Shown: positions 26,639-35,967 of the stretch, piece by piece
How the letters are laid out: each line of letters opens with the position of its first letter
How positions within the stretch are numbered: position 1 is the stretch's first letter
Assembly: GCA_004791255.1 (NCBI GenBank)
Contig: SRUQ01000016.1
Span: 1-64,000 of the forward strand
Reading direction: 5' to 3'
Origin: a bacterium M00.F.Ca.ET.205.01.1.1
GTDB lineage: Bacteria; Pseudomonadota; Alphaproteobacteria; Rhizobiales; Rhizobiaceae
DNA: 64,000 nucleotides
Position numbers and translations under genes: made by a program
Notes under the pieces: generated by a model
Databases searched by the model: none
Told to the model about the DNA's origin: nothing
The model's input: only the letters and a program-made list of their open reading frames with translations

Positions 26639-27892
26639 ATGACCAAACTCAAGAGAATGCTGCTCGCCGCTGCGCTGGGACTGCCCTTTGCGGGCCAGGC
26701 AATGGCACAAACCAAAATCGAAGGCCTGCATGTCTGGACGTCGGCGAGCGAGGTGGGGGCCCTGAAGGTGATTACCGACAAGCTCAAGACCATGGGCTTC
26801 GAGTGGCAGGATAGCGCGGTCGGCGGCGCCAACGGCGCCAATGCCCAGCAGGCACTGCGCACTCGTGTCGCCGCCGGCAATCCGCCTGCGGTGATGCAGT
26901 TCCTCGGCTTCGAAGGACTGGGCTGGGCCAAGGAAGGCGTGCTGCGTTCGTTGAATGACCTGTATGCCAAGAACAACTGGAAAGCCGCCCTTCCGCCGGT
27001 GATGTTGCAATTCCTGCAGCAGGATGACGCCTTCTTCTCGACCCCAATCAACATGCATCGCCAGAACTGGGTTTGGGCGAACAAGTCCGTCTTCGACAAG
27101 GCCGGGATCGCCATTCCCACAAGCTGGGACGAGCTTATTGCCAGTGCCGAAAAGCTGAAGGCGATTGGCGTTACGCCGATCGCAATGAGCGACGAGAGCT
27201 GGCAGATCGAAGAGCTGTTCGAGTCCATGCTCATCGACGTTAACGGCCCGGATTTCTACAAGAAAGCCGCCATCGATCTCGATGAAACGGCGCTGTCCAG
27301 CCCGGAGATGATCAAGACGTTTGAACTGCTGGGCAAGGTGCGTGGATTGCATGACGCCGGCTTCACCGGCCGCGACTGGGCGGCTGCGACCAATCTGGTC
27401 GCCAACGGCCAGGCAGGCATGCAGATCATGGGCGACTGGGCGAAGGGCGAATTCCTTGCCAAAGGGATGAAGCCGGGTGTCGATTTCCTCTGCTTCCCGA
27501 CGCCGACCGCAACGCCGAACTACAAGTTCGTGTTCGATACTTTCGGCGGCTTCAAGATCAAAAATGCCGATATCGAAAAAGGGCAGGACGCGGTCGCGGA
27601 AGCGATCATGGATCCCGAGGTTCAGAAGAAGTTCAATCTGATCAAGGGCTCGATCCCGGCTCGTCTCGATGTGGCGATGGACGATTTTGACGACTGCGCC
27701 AAGCGCAGCTTTTCGGACCGCGTCGCTGCCATCAAGAACAACGCCATCTACGGATCGCTCACCGACGGCTTTGCCGTCGAGCCCCGGTTCTCCGGCGTGT
27801 TCCAGGACGTCGTCGGCAAGTTTTTCGTCACCGATATGAGTGCGGAAGACGCGGTCAAATCCCTGGTCGACGGGATCAACAACGCACGCTGA
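26639..27892 (+). CDS. CUT1 sugar-type ABC transporter, periplasmic binding protein
   Basis: 417 residues. An AGGGGAA site precedes the ATG at 26639. Residues 1-23 (MTKLKRMLLAAALGLPFAGQ) are a Sec signal with cleavage after AMA. The mature protein is SBP family 1, with IEGLHVWTSASEVGALKVIT at its start and MGDWAKGEFLAKGMKPGVDF in the second lobe, resembling glucose-type binding proteins (GtsA). The cognate permeases and ATPase follow directly. Confidence 0.9.
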   Translation: MTKLKRMLLAAALGLPFAGQAMAQTKIEGLHVWTSASEVGALKVITDKLKTMGFEWQDSAVGGANGANAQQALRTRVAAGNPPAVMQFLGFEGLGWAKEGVLRSLNDLYAKNNWKAALPPVMLQFLQQDDAFFSTPINMHRQNWVWANKSVFDKAGIAIPTSWDELIASAEKLKAIGVTPIAMSDESWQIEELFESMLIDVNGPDFYKKAAIDLDETALSSPEMIKTFELLGKVRGLHDAGFTGRDWAAATNLVANGQAGMQIMGDWAKGEFLAKGMKPGVDFLCFPTPTATPNYKFVFDTFGGFKIKNADIEKGQDAVAEAIMDPEVQKKFNLIKGSIPARLDVAMDDFDDCAKRSFSDRVAAIKNNAIYGSLTDGFAVEPRFSGVFQDVVGKFFVTDMSAEDAVKSLVDGINNAR

Positions 27893-27982
27893 GGCGTGCG
27901 TTCGCTGCCGGGGCAATGCCTCCCATGAGGTCCCGGCAGCGCCTTTCTCGCAGCCCCATTGACCCAACCTGAGGGCAAGCCG

Positions 27983-28879
27983 ATGAGCAGATCCACCCCT
28001 TTGTCGAACCGTATCGAGAATTGGTTGCCACGGCTGGTGCTGGCGCCCAGCCTCTTGGTTGTGCTGGTTGCAGTCTACCTGTTCATCTGCTGGACGGGTT
28101 GGATTTCGCTCTCGTCTTCCATGATCGTGCCGAAATACGATTTCGTCGGCCTCAACCAGTATGTCCGTCTGTGGTCGACGCCGCGCTGGCACACGGCGGT
28201 GTTCAATCTGTTCGTCTTTTCAACACTGTTCCTGGCACTGACCACCGGCCTCGGACTGTTGATGGCAATCCTTCTCGATCAGAAGATCCGCGTTGAAGGC
28301 ACATTGCGGGCGATCTTCCTCTATCCGATGGCGCTGTCCTTCATCGTCACCGGCACGGCCTGGAAGTGGATTCTCAACCCCGCTTTGGGCGTACAGAAAG
28401 TGGTCAATGATCTGGGCTGGACCAGCTTCGTGTTTGACTGGATCGCACAGCCGACTTTCGCCATCTATTGCGTGGTGATTGCCGCTGTATGGCAATCGAC
28501 CGGCTTCGCCATGGCGATCTTCCTGGCAGGCCTGCGCGGCATCGACAATTCGGTCATCAAGGCCGCCCAGATCGAGGGGGCAAGCCTGCCGCGGATCTAT
28601 CGGACCATCGTCGTGCCGATGCTGCGCCCCGCCTTCCTGAGCGTGATCGTTTTGCTCAGCTATATCGCAATCAAGAGCTTCGATCTCATTCTGGCCCTAA
28701 CCAACACCGGCCCCGGTTCCGCGACCGAAATGCCTTCCACCTTCATGTACTCCGCCACCTTCCGGCGTGACCAGATGGGGGTTGGCGCAGCCAGTGCGAT
28801 GATGATGCTGATGACGGTCGCCGCGATCATCGTTCCGTATCTCTATTCAGAGCTGAAGGAGTCCCGCGATGGCCACTAA
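27983..28879 (+). CDS. CUT1 sugar-type ABC transporter permease 1
   Basis: 298 residues. An ATG at 27983 follows a GAGGG site. Six membrane segments are apparent, and the EAA loop AAQIEGASLPRIYRTIVVPML lies near residue 193. It is the MalF/UgpA-like subunit. Its end overlaps the second permease by 11 bp, consistent with coupled translation. Confidence 0.9.
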   Translation: MSRSTPLSNRIENWLPRLVLAPSLLVVLVAVYLFICWTGWISLSSSMIVPKYDFVGLNQYVRLWSTPRWHTAVFNLFVFSTLFLALTTGLGLLMAILLDQKIRVEGTLRAIFLYPMALSFIVTGTAWKWILNPALGVQKVVNDLGWTSFVFDWIAQPTFAIYCVVIAAVWQSTGFAMAIFLAGLRGIDNSVIKAAQIEGASLPRIYRTIVVPMLRPAFLSVIVLLSYIAIKSFDLILALTNTGPGSATEMPSTFMYSATFRRDQMGVGAASAMMMLMTVAAIIVPYLYSELKESRDGH

Positions 28880-29747
28880 TGCCGCCTCCTTCCGTCGACA
28901 GCATCGGATCGGCCGTGCCGTCATTTACGGCAGCCTGTTTTTCATGGCTGCGTTCTACCTGATGCCGCTCTGGGTGATGATCACCACTTCGGTGAAGCAT
29001 CTCGATGAGATCTATGCCGGTTCTTTTATCGGCCTGCCGCAGCAAATCACCTTCGACGCCTGGCGCACCGCCTGGTCGGAGGCTTGCAACGGAACCGCCT
29101 GCAGGGGACTCAAACCCTATTTCATCAACTCGCTGCTGTTGACGATCCCGGCCGTGATCATGTCGACCGGCATCGGCGCGATCAACGGCTATGTCATTAC
29201 CAAATGGCGCTTCCCCGGCTCCAACGTGATCTTCGGGCTGCTGTTGTTCGGTTGCTTCCTGCCTTTTCAGGCCGTGATTCTTCCCATGGCGCAAACTTTG
29301 GGAATGCTTGGTCTCGCCGGGTCTCTTCCGGGGCTCGTGCTGGTCCACACGGTCTACGGCATCGCGTTCACCACGCTTTTTTTCCGCAATTATTTCGTCA
29401 GCATTCCCGATGAACTTGTCAGGGCGGCGAAGATCGACGGTGCCGGGTTCATCAGGATCTTCGTATCGATCATGCTGCCGGCGGCCCTGCCGATCATCGT
29501 CGTGTCCTGCATCTGGCAGTTCACCCAGATCTGGAACGACTACCTGTTCGGAGCCTCATTCACCGCCGGCGAAAATGCCCCCATCACCGTAGCTCTCAAC
29601 AACATCGTCAACGTCTCGATGGGACGCAAGGAATACAACGTCGACATGGCTGCCGCCATGATCGCAGCGCTGCCGACCCTTTTTGTCTACGTCGTCGCTG
29701 GACGATACTTCGTGCGCGGCCTCACCGCCGGCGCCGTGAAAGGCTGA
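28869..29747 (+). CDS. CUT1 sugar-type ABC transporter permease 2
   Basis: 292 residues, MalG/UgpE-like, with a GAAGGAG site upstream of the ATG. Six membrane segments are apparent. The EAA loop AAKIDGAGFIRIFVSIMLPA lies near residue 182 and the C-terminal FVRGLTAGAVKG is the usual subunit ending. The ATPase gene follows after 4 bp. Confidence 0.9.
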   Translation: MATNAASFRRQHRIGRAVIYGSLFFMAAFYLMPLWVMITTSVKHLDEIYAGSFIGLPQQITFDAWRTAWSEACNGTACRGLKPYFINSLLLTIPAVIMSTGIGAINGYVITKWRFPGSNVIFGLLLFGCFLPFQAVILPMAQTLGMLGLAGSLPGLVLVHTVYGIAFTTLFFRNYFVSIPDELVRAAKIDGAGFIRIFVSIMLPAALPIIVVSCIWQFTQIWNDYLFGASFTAGENAPITVALNNIVNVSMGRKEYNVDMAAAMIAALPTLFVYVVAGRYFVRGLTAGAVKG

Positions 29748-29751
29748 TGCC

Positions 29752-30852
29752 ATGTCAACTCTCGAAATCGATCGTGCCCGCAAACTCTATGGTGACCTCG
29801 AAGTCCTGAAGGAGGTCAGCATCTCCATCGGCACCGGTGACTTCCTCGTACTTCTCGGCCCCTCGGGCTGCGGCAAGTCCACGCTGCTCAACATGATCGC
29901 GGGCCTGGAAGAGATATCCGGCGGAGAAATCCGCATCGCCGGCAAGGTGGTCAACGACCTCTCGCCGAAAGACCGGGATATCGCGATGGTTTTCCAGTCC
30001 TACGCGCTGTACCCGACGATGACCGTGCGCCAGAACATCGAGTTCGGCATGAAGATCCGCGGAGTGTCGCGGGCCGAACGGGACAAAGCCGTGAAGACCG
30101 CGGCCGATCTGCTGCAGATGACGCATCTTCTGGACAGGAAGCCATCGCAACTTTCCGGCGGCCAGCGCCAGCGCGTGGCGATGGGGCGCGCGATCGTGCG
30201 CCAACCCAAGCTGTTCTTGTTCGACGAACCTCTCTCCAACCTGGACGCCAAGTTGCGCGTCGACATGCGGACGGAGATCAAGCGCCTCCACGCACGATTG
30301 GGAACCACCATCGTCTATGTCACCCACGACCAGATCGAGGCCATGACGCTCGCCACCCGTGTCGCCGTGATGAAGGACGGCGTGGTCCAGCACCTCGACG
30401 ATCCGCAGTCGGTCTACGACCGGCCGGCGAACGTATACGTGGCCAAGTTCGTTGGCTCGCCATCGATGAACATCATTCCGGCCAAGCTCGAGGTTAAAGA
30501 CGGCAACGCGATTGCCATCATCGACATTCCTGGCGCGGCGACGGCTCAACTCGCCGGAATCCCGGTCTCGTCGCAAGCGGCTGCCAAATACGCCGGCCGC
30601 GGCATACTCGTCGGCATCCGTCCTGAACTGTTCAGCGTCACCGGCGCGGCGTCCGCGCAGAAATTGTCAGTGAACATCGACGTTGTCGAACCGACGGGAC
30701 CCGACACGCTTGCGCTGTTCCAGGCAGGCGGGGTCGAGGTCACGGCGCGCGTGCCACCGCGGGCCGTCGCAGCTCGCACGCCCGCGACCCTTGCAGTCGA
30801 TACCGCCAAGATCGTGCTGTTCGATGCCGAGACCGAACAACGCATAGATTGA
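29752..30852 (+). CDS. CUT1 sugar-type ABC transporter ATPase (UgpC/MsmK-like)
   Basis: 366 residues. Walker A GPSGCGKST, the Q-loop region AMVFQSYALYPTMTV, signature LSGGQRQRVA, Walker B LFLFDEPLSNLD and the switch His in VYVTHDQIEAM are all present. A C-terminal TOBE-type regulatory domain (GIRPELFSV) follows. It powers the transporter encoded just upstream. The GMC gene begins 9 bp later. Confidence 0.92.
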   Translation: MSTLEIDRARKLYGDLEVLKEVSISIGTGDFLVLLGPSGCGKSTLLNMIAGLEEISGGEIRIAGKVVNDLSPKDRDIAMVFQSYALYPTMTVRQNIEFGMKIRGVSRAERDKAVKTAADLLQMTHLLDRKPSQLSGGQRQRVAMGRAIVRQPKLFLFDEPLSNLDAKLRVDMRTEIKRLHARLGTTIVYVTHDQIEAMTLATRVAVMKDGVVQHLDDPQSVYDRPANVYVAKFVGSPSMNIIPAKLEVKDGNAIAIIDIPGAATAQLAGIPVSSQAAAKYAGRGILVGIRPELFSVTGAASAQKLSVNIDVVEPTGPDTLALFQAGGVEVTARVPPRAVAARTPATLAVDTAKIVLFDAETEQRID

Positions 30853-30861
30853 GGCGCCGAC

Positions 30862-32358
30862 TTGGACCAGACAGCAGATATCGTCATCATCGGGTCAGGG
30901 ATCGGAGGCGCGTCCCTGGCCCACGGCCTTGCCGATAGCGGCCGGCGTATCGTGATATTGGAACGTGGCGAGCACCTTCGGGATACCCCCGAGGCGCGCG
31001 ATGACAAAGCGATATTCCTGAGAGGCTTCTACCGTTCGACGGAAGCATGGGTTGGCACCGACGGCGACACTTTCCTTCCCGGCAACTATTACTATGTTGG
31101 CGGCAATTCCAAATTCTATGGCGCGGTCATGTACCGCTACAGGCTGGAAGATTTTCTGCCTCGCCCTCACATGGATGGCGCCTCGCCAGGGTGGCCAATC
31201 ACCTATAACGAACTCGAGCCGTGGTACGAGCGGGCCGAGGCGATCTTCAAGGTGCGCGGCGATACCTCACAGGACCCGACGGAGCCGCCGCGTGCGAGCC
31301 CCTACCGCTTTCCCCCGGTGCAGGACGAGCCGGCCATCGCCGCTGTGCGCGCTCGCCTGAACAAGGCAGGAGTGCACCCCTCCAGCCTTCCTCTGGCCAT
31401 CGACATCGATGAATGGCTTCGCCGCGCCAAGACCGGATGGGATGCGTTTCCCAATACCGGATCCGGCAAGATCGATGCCGAGGCCGGCCCGCTGGCGGCG
31501 GCGCTCAAGCATGGCAACGTCAGCCTCCTGACTGGGGCCAATGTCTTGCGCCTGGAGACCGATCCGGCCGGTCAGCAGGTGATTGCCGCGGTGTTCCTGA
31601 AGGATGGCGTTGAGCAACGCATCAGCGCAGGCGTTTTCGCCGTTGCGGCCGGCGCCGTCCAGACCGCGGCGCTGCTGTTGCGGTCTGCCAACGCCGCGCA
31701 CCCGCGCGGGCTGGCCAATGGCTCCGACCAACTCGGCCGCAATTTCATGAACCACAACACCACCGCCATGCTGGCGATCGATCCGCTATCCGCCAACACA
31801 TCGGTTTACCAGAAGACGCTTTCTTTTAATGACTTCTATAATGCCGATCCGGAGACCGGATTTCCGCTCGGAAACGTCCAGTTGCTCGGACACATTACGG
31901 GAAATATCCTGAAGGCCAACGCGCCATTGCTGCCGCGCTGGCTGGCCGGACTGATTGCCCGCAATTGTTATGGCTGGTTCCTGACCAGCGAGGACCTGCC
32001 CAATCCCGACAGCCGCGTCACGGTCAACAACGGCCGCATCGTCATGCATTGGGTGCGCAGCAACATGCGAGCGCACGAGACCCTGATCCGCAAGACGCGT
32101 CACGTCATGCGCAAGGCGGGCTTCCCCATCGTGCTCACCCGAACCTTCGGCAGGAAGACGACTTCGCATCAGTGCGGCACCGCCAGGCTTGGAAACGATC
32201 CGCGGACGTCAGTCGTGTCGACAGATTGCCGTTCGCACGAAATCTCAAACCTCTACGTGACCGACGCTTCGGTGCTGCCGACATCGGCGGCGGTCAATCC
32301 CGCACTGACCATCGCGGCCCTCGCCATCAAGGCCGGCGCCGCAATCAAGCAGAGGTGA
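30862..32358 (+). CDS. GMC family FAD-dependent oxidoreductase (gluconate-dehydrogenase-like)
   Basis: 498 residues from a TTG at 30862 with a GAGG site. IVIIGSGIGGASLAHGLADS is the FAD fold. GGNSKFYGAVMYR replaces the usual GMC signature 1. The C-terminal SHQCGTARLG and AVNPALTIAALA carry the active-site His and Asn. This is the branch that includes membrane-linked gluconate or sugar dehydrogenases. It is probably cytosolic, as no signal is seen. Its place in the operon suggests it oxidises the imported compound before the HpsN-like and ThDP enzymes act. Confidence 0.87.
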   Translation: MDQTADIVIIGSGIGGASLAHGLADSGRRIVILERGEHLRDTPEARDDKAIFLRGFYRSTEAWVGTDGDTFLPGNYYYVGGNSKFYGAVMYRYRLEDFLPRPHMDGASPGWPITYNELEPWYERAEAIFKVRGDTSQDPTEPPRASPYRFPPVQDEPAIAAVRARLNKAGVHPSSLPLAIDIDEWLRRAKTGWDAFPNTGSGKIDAEAGPLAAALKHGNVSLLTGANVLRLETDPAGQQVIAAVFLKDGVEQRISAGVFAVAAGAVQTAALLLRSANAAHPRGLANGSDQLGRNFMNHNTTAMLAIDPLSANTSVYQKTLSFNDFYNADPETGFPLGNVQLLGHITGNILKANAPLLPRWLAGLIARNCYGWFLTSEDLPNPDSRVTVNNGRIVMHWVRSNMRAHETLIRKTRHVMRKAGFPIVLTRTFGRKTTSHQCGTARLGNDPRTSVVSTDCRSHEISNLYVTDASVLPTSAAVNPALTIAALAIKAGAAIKQR

Positions 32359-32453
32359 AGTGTCACCTGCGGCCGTCGGGCTGACTGTCGTCCAGAGGCG
32401 AGCGCTGAGGCGGTGCGTCGTGCCGGGATCCTGTCCTGAGAGAGGAAGCAACC

Positions 32454-33869
32454 ATGTTTGTCGAACGCATCGAATCCGATCTGATCGGACCGCTCGCTAT
32501 CCCTGGCAACGTCCTCTACGGCGTGCACACCCGTCGAGCGGAGCAGAACTTTGACGTATCCGGGCTGCGCCTGAAGGATTTCCCAGAGCTCATCCAGTCG
32601 ATGGCCATGGTGAAAAAGGCCGCCGGCCTGGCGAACATGGAACTCGGACTACTCTCGCTCGAAAAGACGCAAGCCATTTCGGATGCCTGTGACGAACTCA
32701 TCGGACTGCGGGCGATCGAAGAGAATTTCCCCGTAGACATGATGCAGGGCGGAGCCGGCACGTCGACGAACATGAACGTCAACGAGGTTGTAACGAACCT
32801 GGCCTTGATCAAGCTCGGCGCAGCCGTTGGCGACTATACGAGACTGCACCCGAATGACGACGTGAACCTCTCGCAGTCGACCAACGATGTATATCCGACC
32901 GCAATCCGTTTGACGGTGTTGCGAGCCTGCGAAGGGCTGGTATCCGCACAGGTCGGCTTGCGTGAGACCTTCCGCGCGAAGGCGCTGCAGCACGCAAATG
33001 CCCTGAAGGTCGGCAGAACTCAGCTTCAAGATGCCGTTCCGATGACCGTCGGGCAGGAGTTCGGCGCCTTTGCCGAACTCATCGATGAGGACATCATCCA
33101 GCTCCGATCCGCATCGAAATTGTTGCTGGAAATCAACCTCGGCGGTTCGGCGATCGGCACCTCGATCAACGTGCCTCGCGAGTTCCCCGGCATCGCTTGC
33201 CGTCATCTGTCGCAGATATCCGGGATCCAGCTCATCGCCGCGCGCAACTTTATCGAGGCAACATCCGACACCGGCGGTTTTGTCTCCTTTTCAGGTATGC
33301 TGAAGCGCATTGCGGTCAAGCTGACCAAGATCTGCAACGATCTGCGCCTGCTGAGCAGCGGACCGCTCGGCGGCCTCGGAGAGATTCGTTTGCCGCCCGT
33401 GCAAGCCGGCTCTTCCATCATGCCGGGCAAGATCAACCCGGTCATTCCGGAGATGATGAATCAGCTCAGTTTCCAGGTCATTGGCAATGATCTTGCCGTG
33501 ACGCTCGCTGCAAGTGCGGGGCAGCTCCAGTTGAATGCGATGGAGCCGGTGATCGTCTTGAACATCCTGCAATCCATGCGGTTGCTGACGAGAGGAATGC
33601 GGATTTTCAAGGAGCGCTGCGTCGACGGGATCGAAGTCGACGAGGATCGCTGCAAAGCCCTGCTGGACCAATCCCTTGCCCTGGCCACGCCGTTGGCAAA
33701 GCTCATCGGCTACAGCAAGGCCGCGGAACTGTCGAAGCGCGCTTTGGCAGGCAAGAGAAATTTGCGCCAGGTCGTTGAAGACGAGGGTGTTCTGCTGCCT
33801 GAACAGATTGAGGAGATCTTCGGCAACAGTGCCGAGTTCGCGGGTTTCTCGAACACCGTCTCGGCTTGA
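32454..33869 (+). CDS. aspA: Aspartate ammonia-lyase
   Basis: 471 residues of the fumarase/aspartase class II superfamily. The signature loop GSSIMPGKINP is at about 319-329, with MQGGAGTSTNMNVNEV near 100 and HPNDDVNLSQSTNDVYPT near 143, which match aspartase well. It would deaminate L-aspartate to fumarate and ammonia. GAGAGGAAGC precedes the ATG. It ends the plus-strand operon. Aspartase and fumarase are similar, but the N-terminal ERIESDLIGPLAIPG favours aspartase. A role in releasing ammonia from a catabolite is possible. Confidence 0.88.
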   Translation: MFVERIESDLIGPLAIPGNVLYGVHTRRAEQNFDVSGLRLKDFPELIQSMAMVKKAAGLANMELGLLSLEKTQAISDACDELIGLRAIEENFPVDMMQGGAGTSTNMNVNEVVTNLALIKLGAAVGDYTRLHPNDDVNLSQSTNDVYPTAIRLTVLRACEGLVSAQVGLRETFRAKALQHANALKVGRTQLQDAVPMTVGQEFGAFAELIDEDIIQLRSASKLLLEINLGGSAIGTSINVPREFPGIACRHLSQISGIQLIAARNFIEATSDTGGFVSFSGMLKRIAVKLTKICNDLRLLSSGPLGGLGEIRLPPVQAGSSIMPGKINPVIPEMMNQLSFQVIGNDLAVTLAASAGQLQLNAMEPVIVLNILQSMRLLTRGMRIFKERCVDGIEVDEDRCKALLDQSLALATPLAKLIGYSKAAELSKRALAGKRNLRQVVEDEGVLLPEQIEEIFGNSAEFAGFSNTVSA

Positions 33870-33964
33870 AGTGCAAACGGACCCGCGTGAGGCACTCGCA
33901 GCCGCAAAGCCGTATTGGCAAGCACGATATCAATGAAAGTGGGGAGTGACGTACTGAGTGGACT

Positions 33965-34627
33965 TCAAAATCCAAGCAGACGGGTAGCATCTGTCAGGTC
34001 GGGAAGGGAAAGGACTCCTTCCGGGAAATTCGTTGGTGACGGGCCGTTGCGGATTCCGAGGAACGGGATTCCCAGTTCGATCGCCGCCGAACATTCGGTG
34101 ATGGAATCACCGACAGCCACCACCGTTTCCCGGGCAAGGCCCAAGGCAAGGATCCCGGTGAAGGCCTCATGCTTTTTGGTGGGCGCACCGATGACGATTT
34201 CGAAATAGGGGTTCAGGTCGCGTTGTCGGACGATCTCGACCAACTCTCCCTGCGGCGTACCCGAGACGACAAAAAGCCGGGAGGGACCGCGAGCGGCGTC
34301 CAGCAGCGATCTGGCCCCGGGGATGAAAGGTGCGGAAAGTACCTTCTTGAAAACGATATCCGTGAACCTTTGTGACAGGAAAGTAAGTCTCTCTTCGGTC
34401 GGTTCCTGGCCGAGTATCGTTTTGTCAAAATGCTTGAACTTTTCCCGACGCGATACGCCCCCATGCATGCGCTGATAATCCAGGATGAAAGCAGCCCATT
34501 CCTGGCCGTGCTCGGAATAGATTTCTGCAAAAGCCTGGGCCTTGATCTCGGCCGAATCCAGGATGACGCCGTCGAAATCGAAAATTATCGCCGCAGGGCG
34601 GATCGGTAGAAATGTCTTATGGGGCAA
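33965..34627 (-). CDS. HAD family hydrolase
   Basis: 220 residues, haloacid-dehalogenase phosphatase type. Motif I is IIFDFDGVILDSAEIKAQAF (nucleophile Asp). Motif II is the Ser/Thr in FVVSGTP, motif III the Lys in GAPTKKHEAF, and motif IV the VGDSITE Asp. This is the beta-phosphoglucomutase/phosphoglycolate phosphatase branch. The start is a TTG at 34627 with a GAGGTAAGG site. It lies 49 bp downstream of the LacI gene on the same strand, so it may be co-expressed with it. Confidence 0.83.
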   Translation of the reverse strand: MPHKTFLPIRPAAIIFDFDGVILDSAEIKAQAFAEIYSEHGQEWAAFILDYQRMHGGVSRREKFKHFDKTILGQEPTEERLTFLSQRFTDIVFKKVLSAPFIPGARSLLDAARGPSRLFVVSGTPQGELVEIVRQRDLNPYFEIVIGAPTKKHEAFTGILALGLARETVVAVGDSITECSAAIELGIPFLGIRNGPSPTNFPEGVLSLPDLTDATRLLGF

Positions 34628-34676
34628 CGCCTTACCTCTTCATCACACCGTTTCCGAGGGCAGCCGAACCGATGGC

Positions 34677-35747
34677 CTACACGGCGCTGGCGAGGCGCAG
34701 TTGCTTCAGGCCTCGTGGTGGGCAGGCGGATTTTCTCACGATTAGATGAGAGTCCAGCCGCACAAAGCGAGGAGACTCCCCTGTCGAGAGCGACATGTGA
34801 AGCATATCGGCGCTCAGGCGCCCCATCTCTTCGGCAGGTACGGCAATCGTCGTCAGCGGCGGGTCCAACTGTGCGGCATACTCTGCGTCGTCGAACCCCA
34901 CGACGGAGATATCCTGGGGAATGCGAATCCCAAGCCGGCGGCTTTCGCTGAGAGCACCGAAGGCAACCACGTCGGTATTGCAGACCAATGCGGTTGTGTC
35001 GGGATATTTATCCAGCAGGGCGCGCATCGCTTCGGCGCCGTCGCGGATGGTGAAGTCGCGAATGACGATATTTTCCGCGCCTTCCAGCTTTCTTTCCGCT
35101 ATGAAATCCCTGTAGGCGGCAATTCGGGTGCGCTGACGATCGCTCCCCTTCGGGCTGCCGGCGATCATGGCAAAATTTCTATGACCAAGATCCGCGAGAT
35201 ATTCCATCGCGCTCTGGGTAGCGGCGTAGTTGTCGAAGCCGATGCAGGGCACGATCTCCTCTGGAATATAGGAGTAGGTCGTGACGACCGGAATATGCGG
35301 CTCCTTCAGGTAGCGCACCAAGGCCGGATCCTCTATCGCGCCAACCAGAAGCAGCGCTTCGGCTCCGCGATCGACCAGCGTCTTGACCTTGTCGAACACG
35401 TTGGCGTGCTCGAAGCCTGTCGTGGCGACGATGGTGATGTAGCCATGCTGGGCGAACGTATCCTGGAAGTGATTGATCATCTTCGCGAAGATGGCGTAGT
35501 CGAGCGTCGGAATGGCAGCCCCTACAATGTGTGTCTTGCGCGAGCGAAGCGCCTTGGCGGCGGGGTTGGCAGCGTAGCCGAGGCGTTGCGCAGTCGCCAG
35601 CACACGCCGGCGCACATCCTCGCTGACGAGATCGGGCAGGTTGAAGGCTCTCGACACTGTCGCGACAGACACGCCCGCCTCCCGGGCGACATCGAACACG
35701 CCAGCTCGTTTCTTGAGCCTTGGCTGTTTCGTCCTTTTACCGGGCAT
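34677..35747 (-). CDS. LacI family transcriptional regulator
   Basis: 356 residues. The HTH (VFDVAREAGVSVATVSRAFN) and hinge (RRRVLATAQRLGYAANPAAK) are classic LacI, followed by a complete periplasmic-binding-like sensor domain (IVGAAIPTLDYAIFAKMINH, later ISVVGFDDAEYAAQLDPPL). It diverges from the second CUT1 operon. Five TGwAAnCGnTTACA-type palindromes in the next 18 kb are its likely sites, two of them in the shared intergenic region, which also suggests autoregulation. Confidence 0.9.
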   Translation of the reverse strand: MPGKRTKQPRLKKRAGVFDVAREAGVSVATVSRAFNLPDLVSEDVRRRVLATAQRLGYAANPAAKALRSRKTHIVGAAIPTLDYAIFAKMINHFQDTFAQHGYITIVATTGFEHANVFDKVKTLVDRGAEALLLVGAIEDPALVRYLKEPHIPVVTTYSYIPEEIVPCIGFDNYAATQSAMEYLADLGHRNFAMIAGSPKGSDRQRTRIAAYRDFIAERKLEGAENIVIRDFTIRDGAEAMRALLDKYPDTTALVCNTDVVAFGALSESRRLGIRIPQDISVVGFDDAEYAAQLDPPLTTIAVPAEEMGRLSADMLHMSLSTGESPRFVRLDSHLIVRKSACPPRGLKQLRLASAV

Positions 35748-35834
35748 ACGCCGCCACCGTGATCGTTGGTTTCATCGACCTTCAGCCTTTGTCTTCGACT
35801 TCGCCCGGCTTGACAAGTCTTAAAGCGCCTGCCG

Positions 35835-35848
35835 TGAAATCGATTACA
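35835..35848. promoter_or_regulatory. LacI-type operator 1 (upstream of the promoter)
   Basis: TGAAATCGATTACA, a 14-bp near-palindrome centred on CG. It lies 46 bp (start to next start, 59 bp) upstream of operator 2 and 18 bp before the putative -35 box. It could take part in DNA looping or in control of the divergent lacI-type gene. Confidence 0.7.
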
Positions 35849-35865
35849 TATTTCAAAAATGGCGC

Positions 35866-35907
35866 TTGACAAGGGGTTGTGTGGTTGTGAAAATGAAAAC
35901 GTTTACA
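35866..35907 (+). promoter_or_regulatory. Promoter with overlapping LacI-type operator 2
   Basis: TTGACA at 35866-35871 and GAAAAT at 35889-35894, 17 bp apart, are a plausible sigma-70 promoter for the transporter operon. The 14-bp operator TGAAAACGTTTACA at 35894-35907 overlaps the expected transcription start, the classical position for repression. Confidence 0.7.
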
Positions 35908-35967
35908 CAACTTGGGACGCTAAGGCGCACTCGTTTCGCCTTGCATGAAAAACAGGAGGAGCAACAA

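Noticed and set aside
26615-28192. Long minus-strand open frame (about 525 codons)
   Set aside because: It is antisense to the CUT1 binding protein and permease genes; its His/Arg/Asp-rich composition is typical of a shadow frame.
32454-33869. Fumarase instead of aspartase
   Set aside because: The superfamily loop is shared, but the N-terminal and central motifs resemble aspartase more closely. Fumarase activity is not fully excluded.
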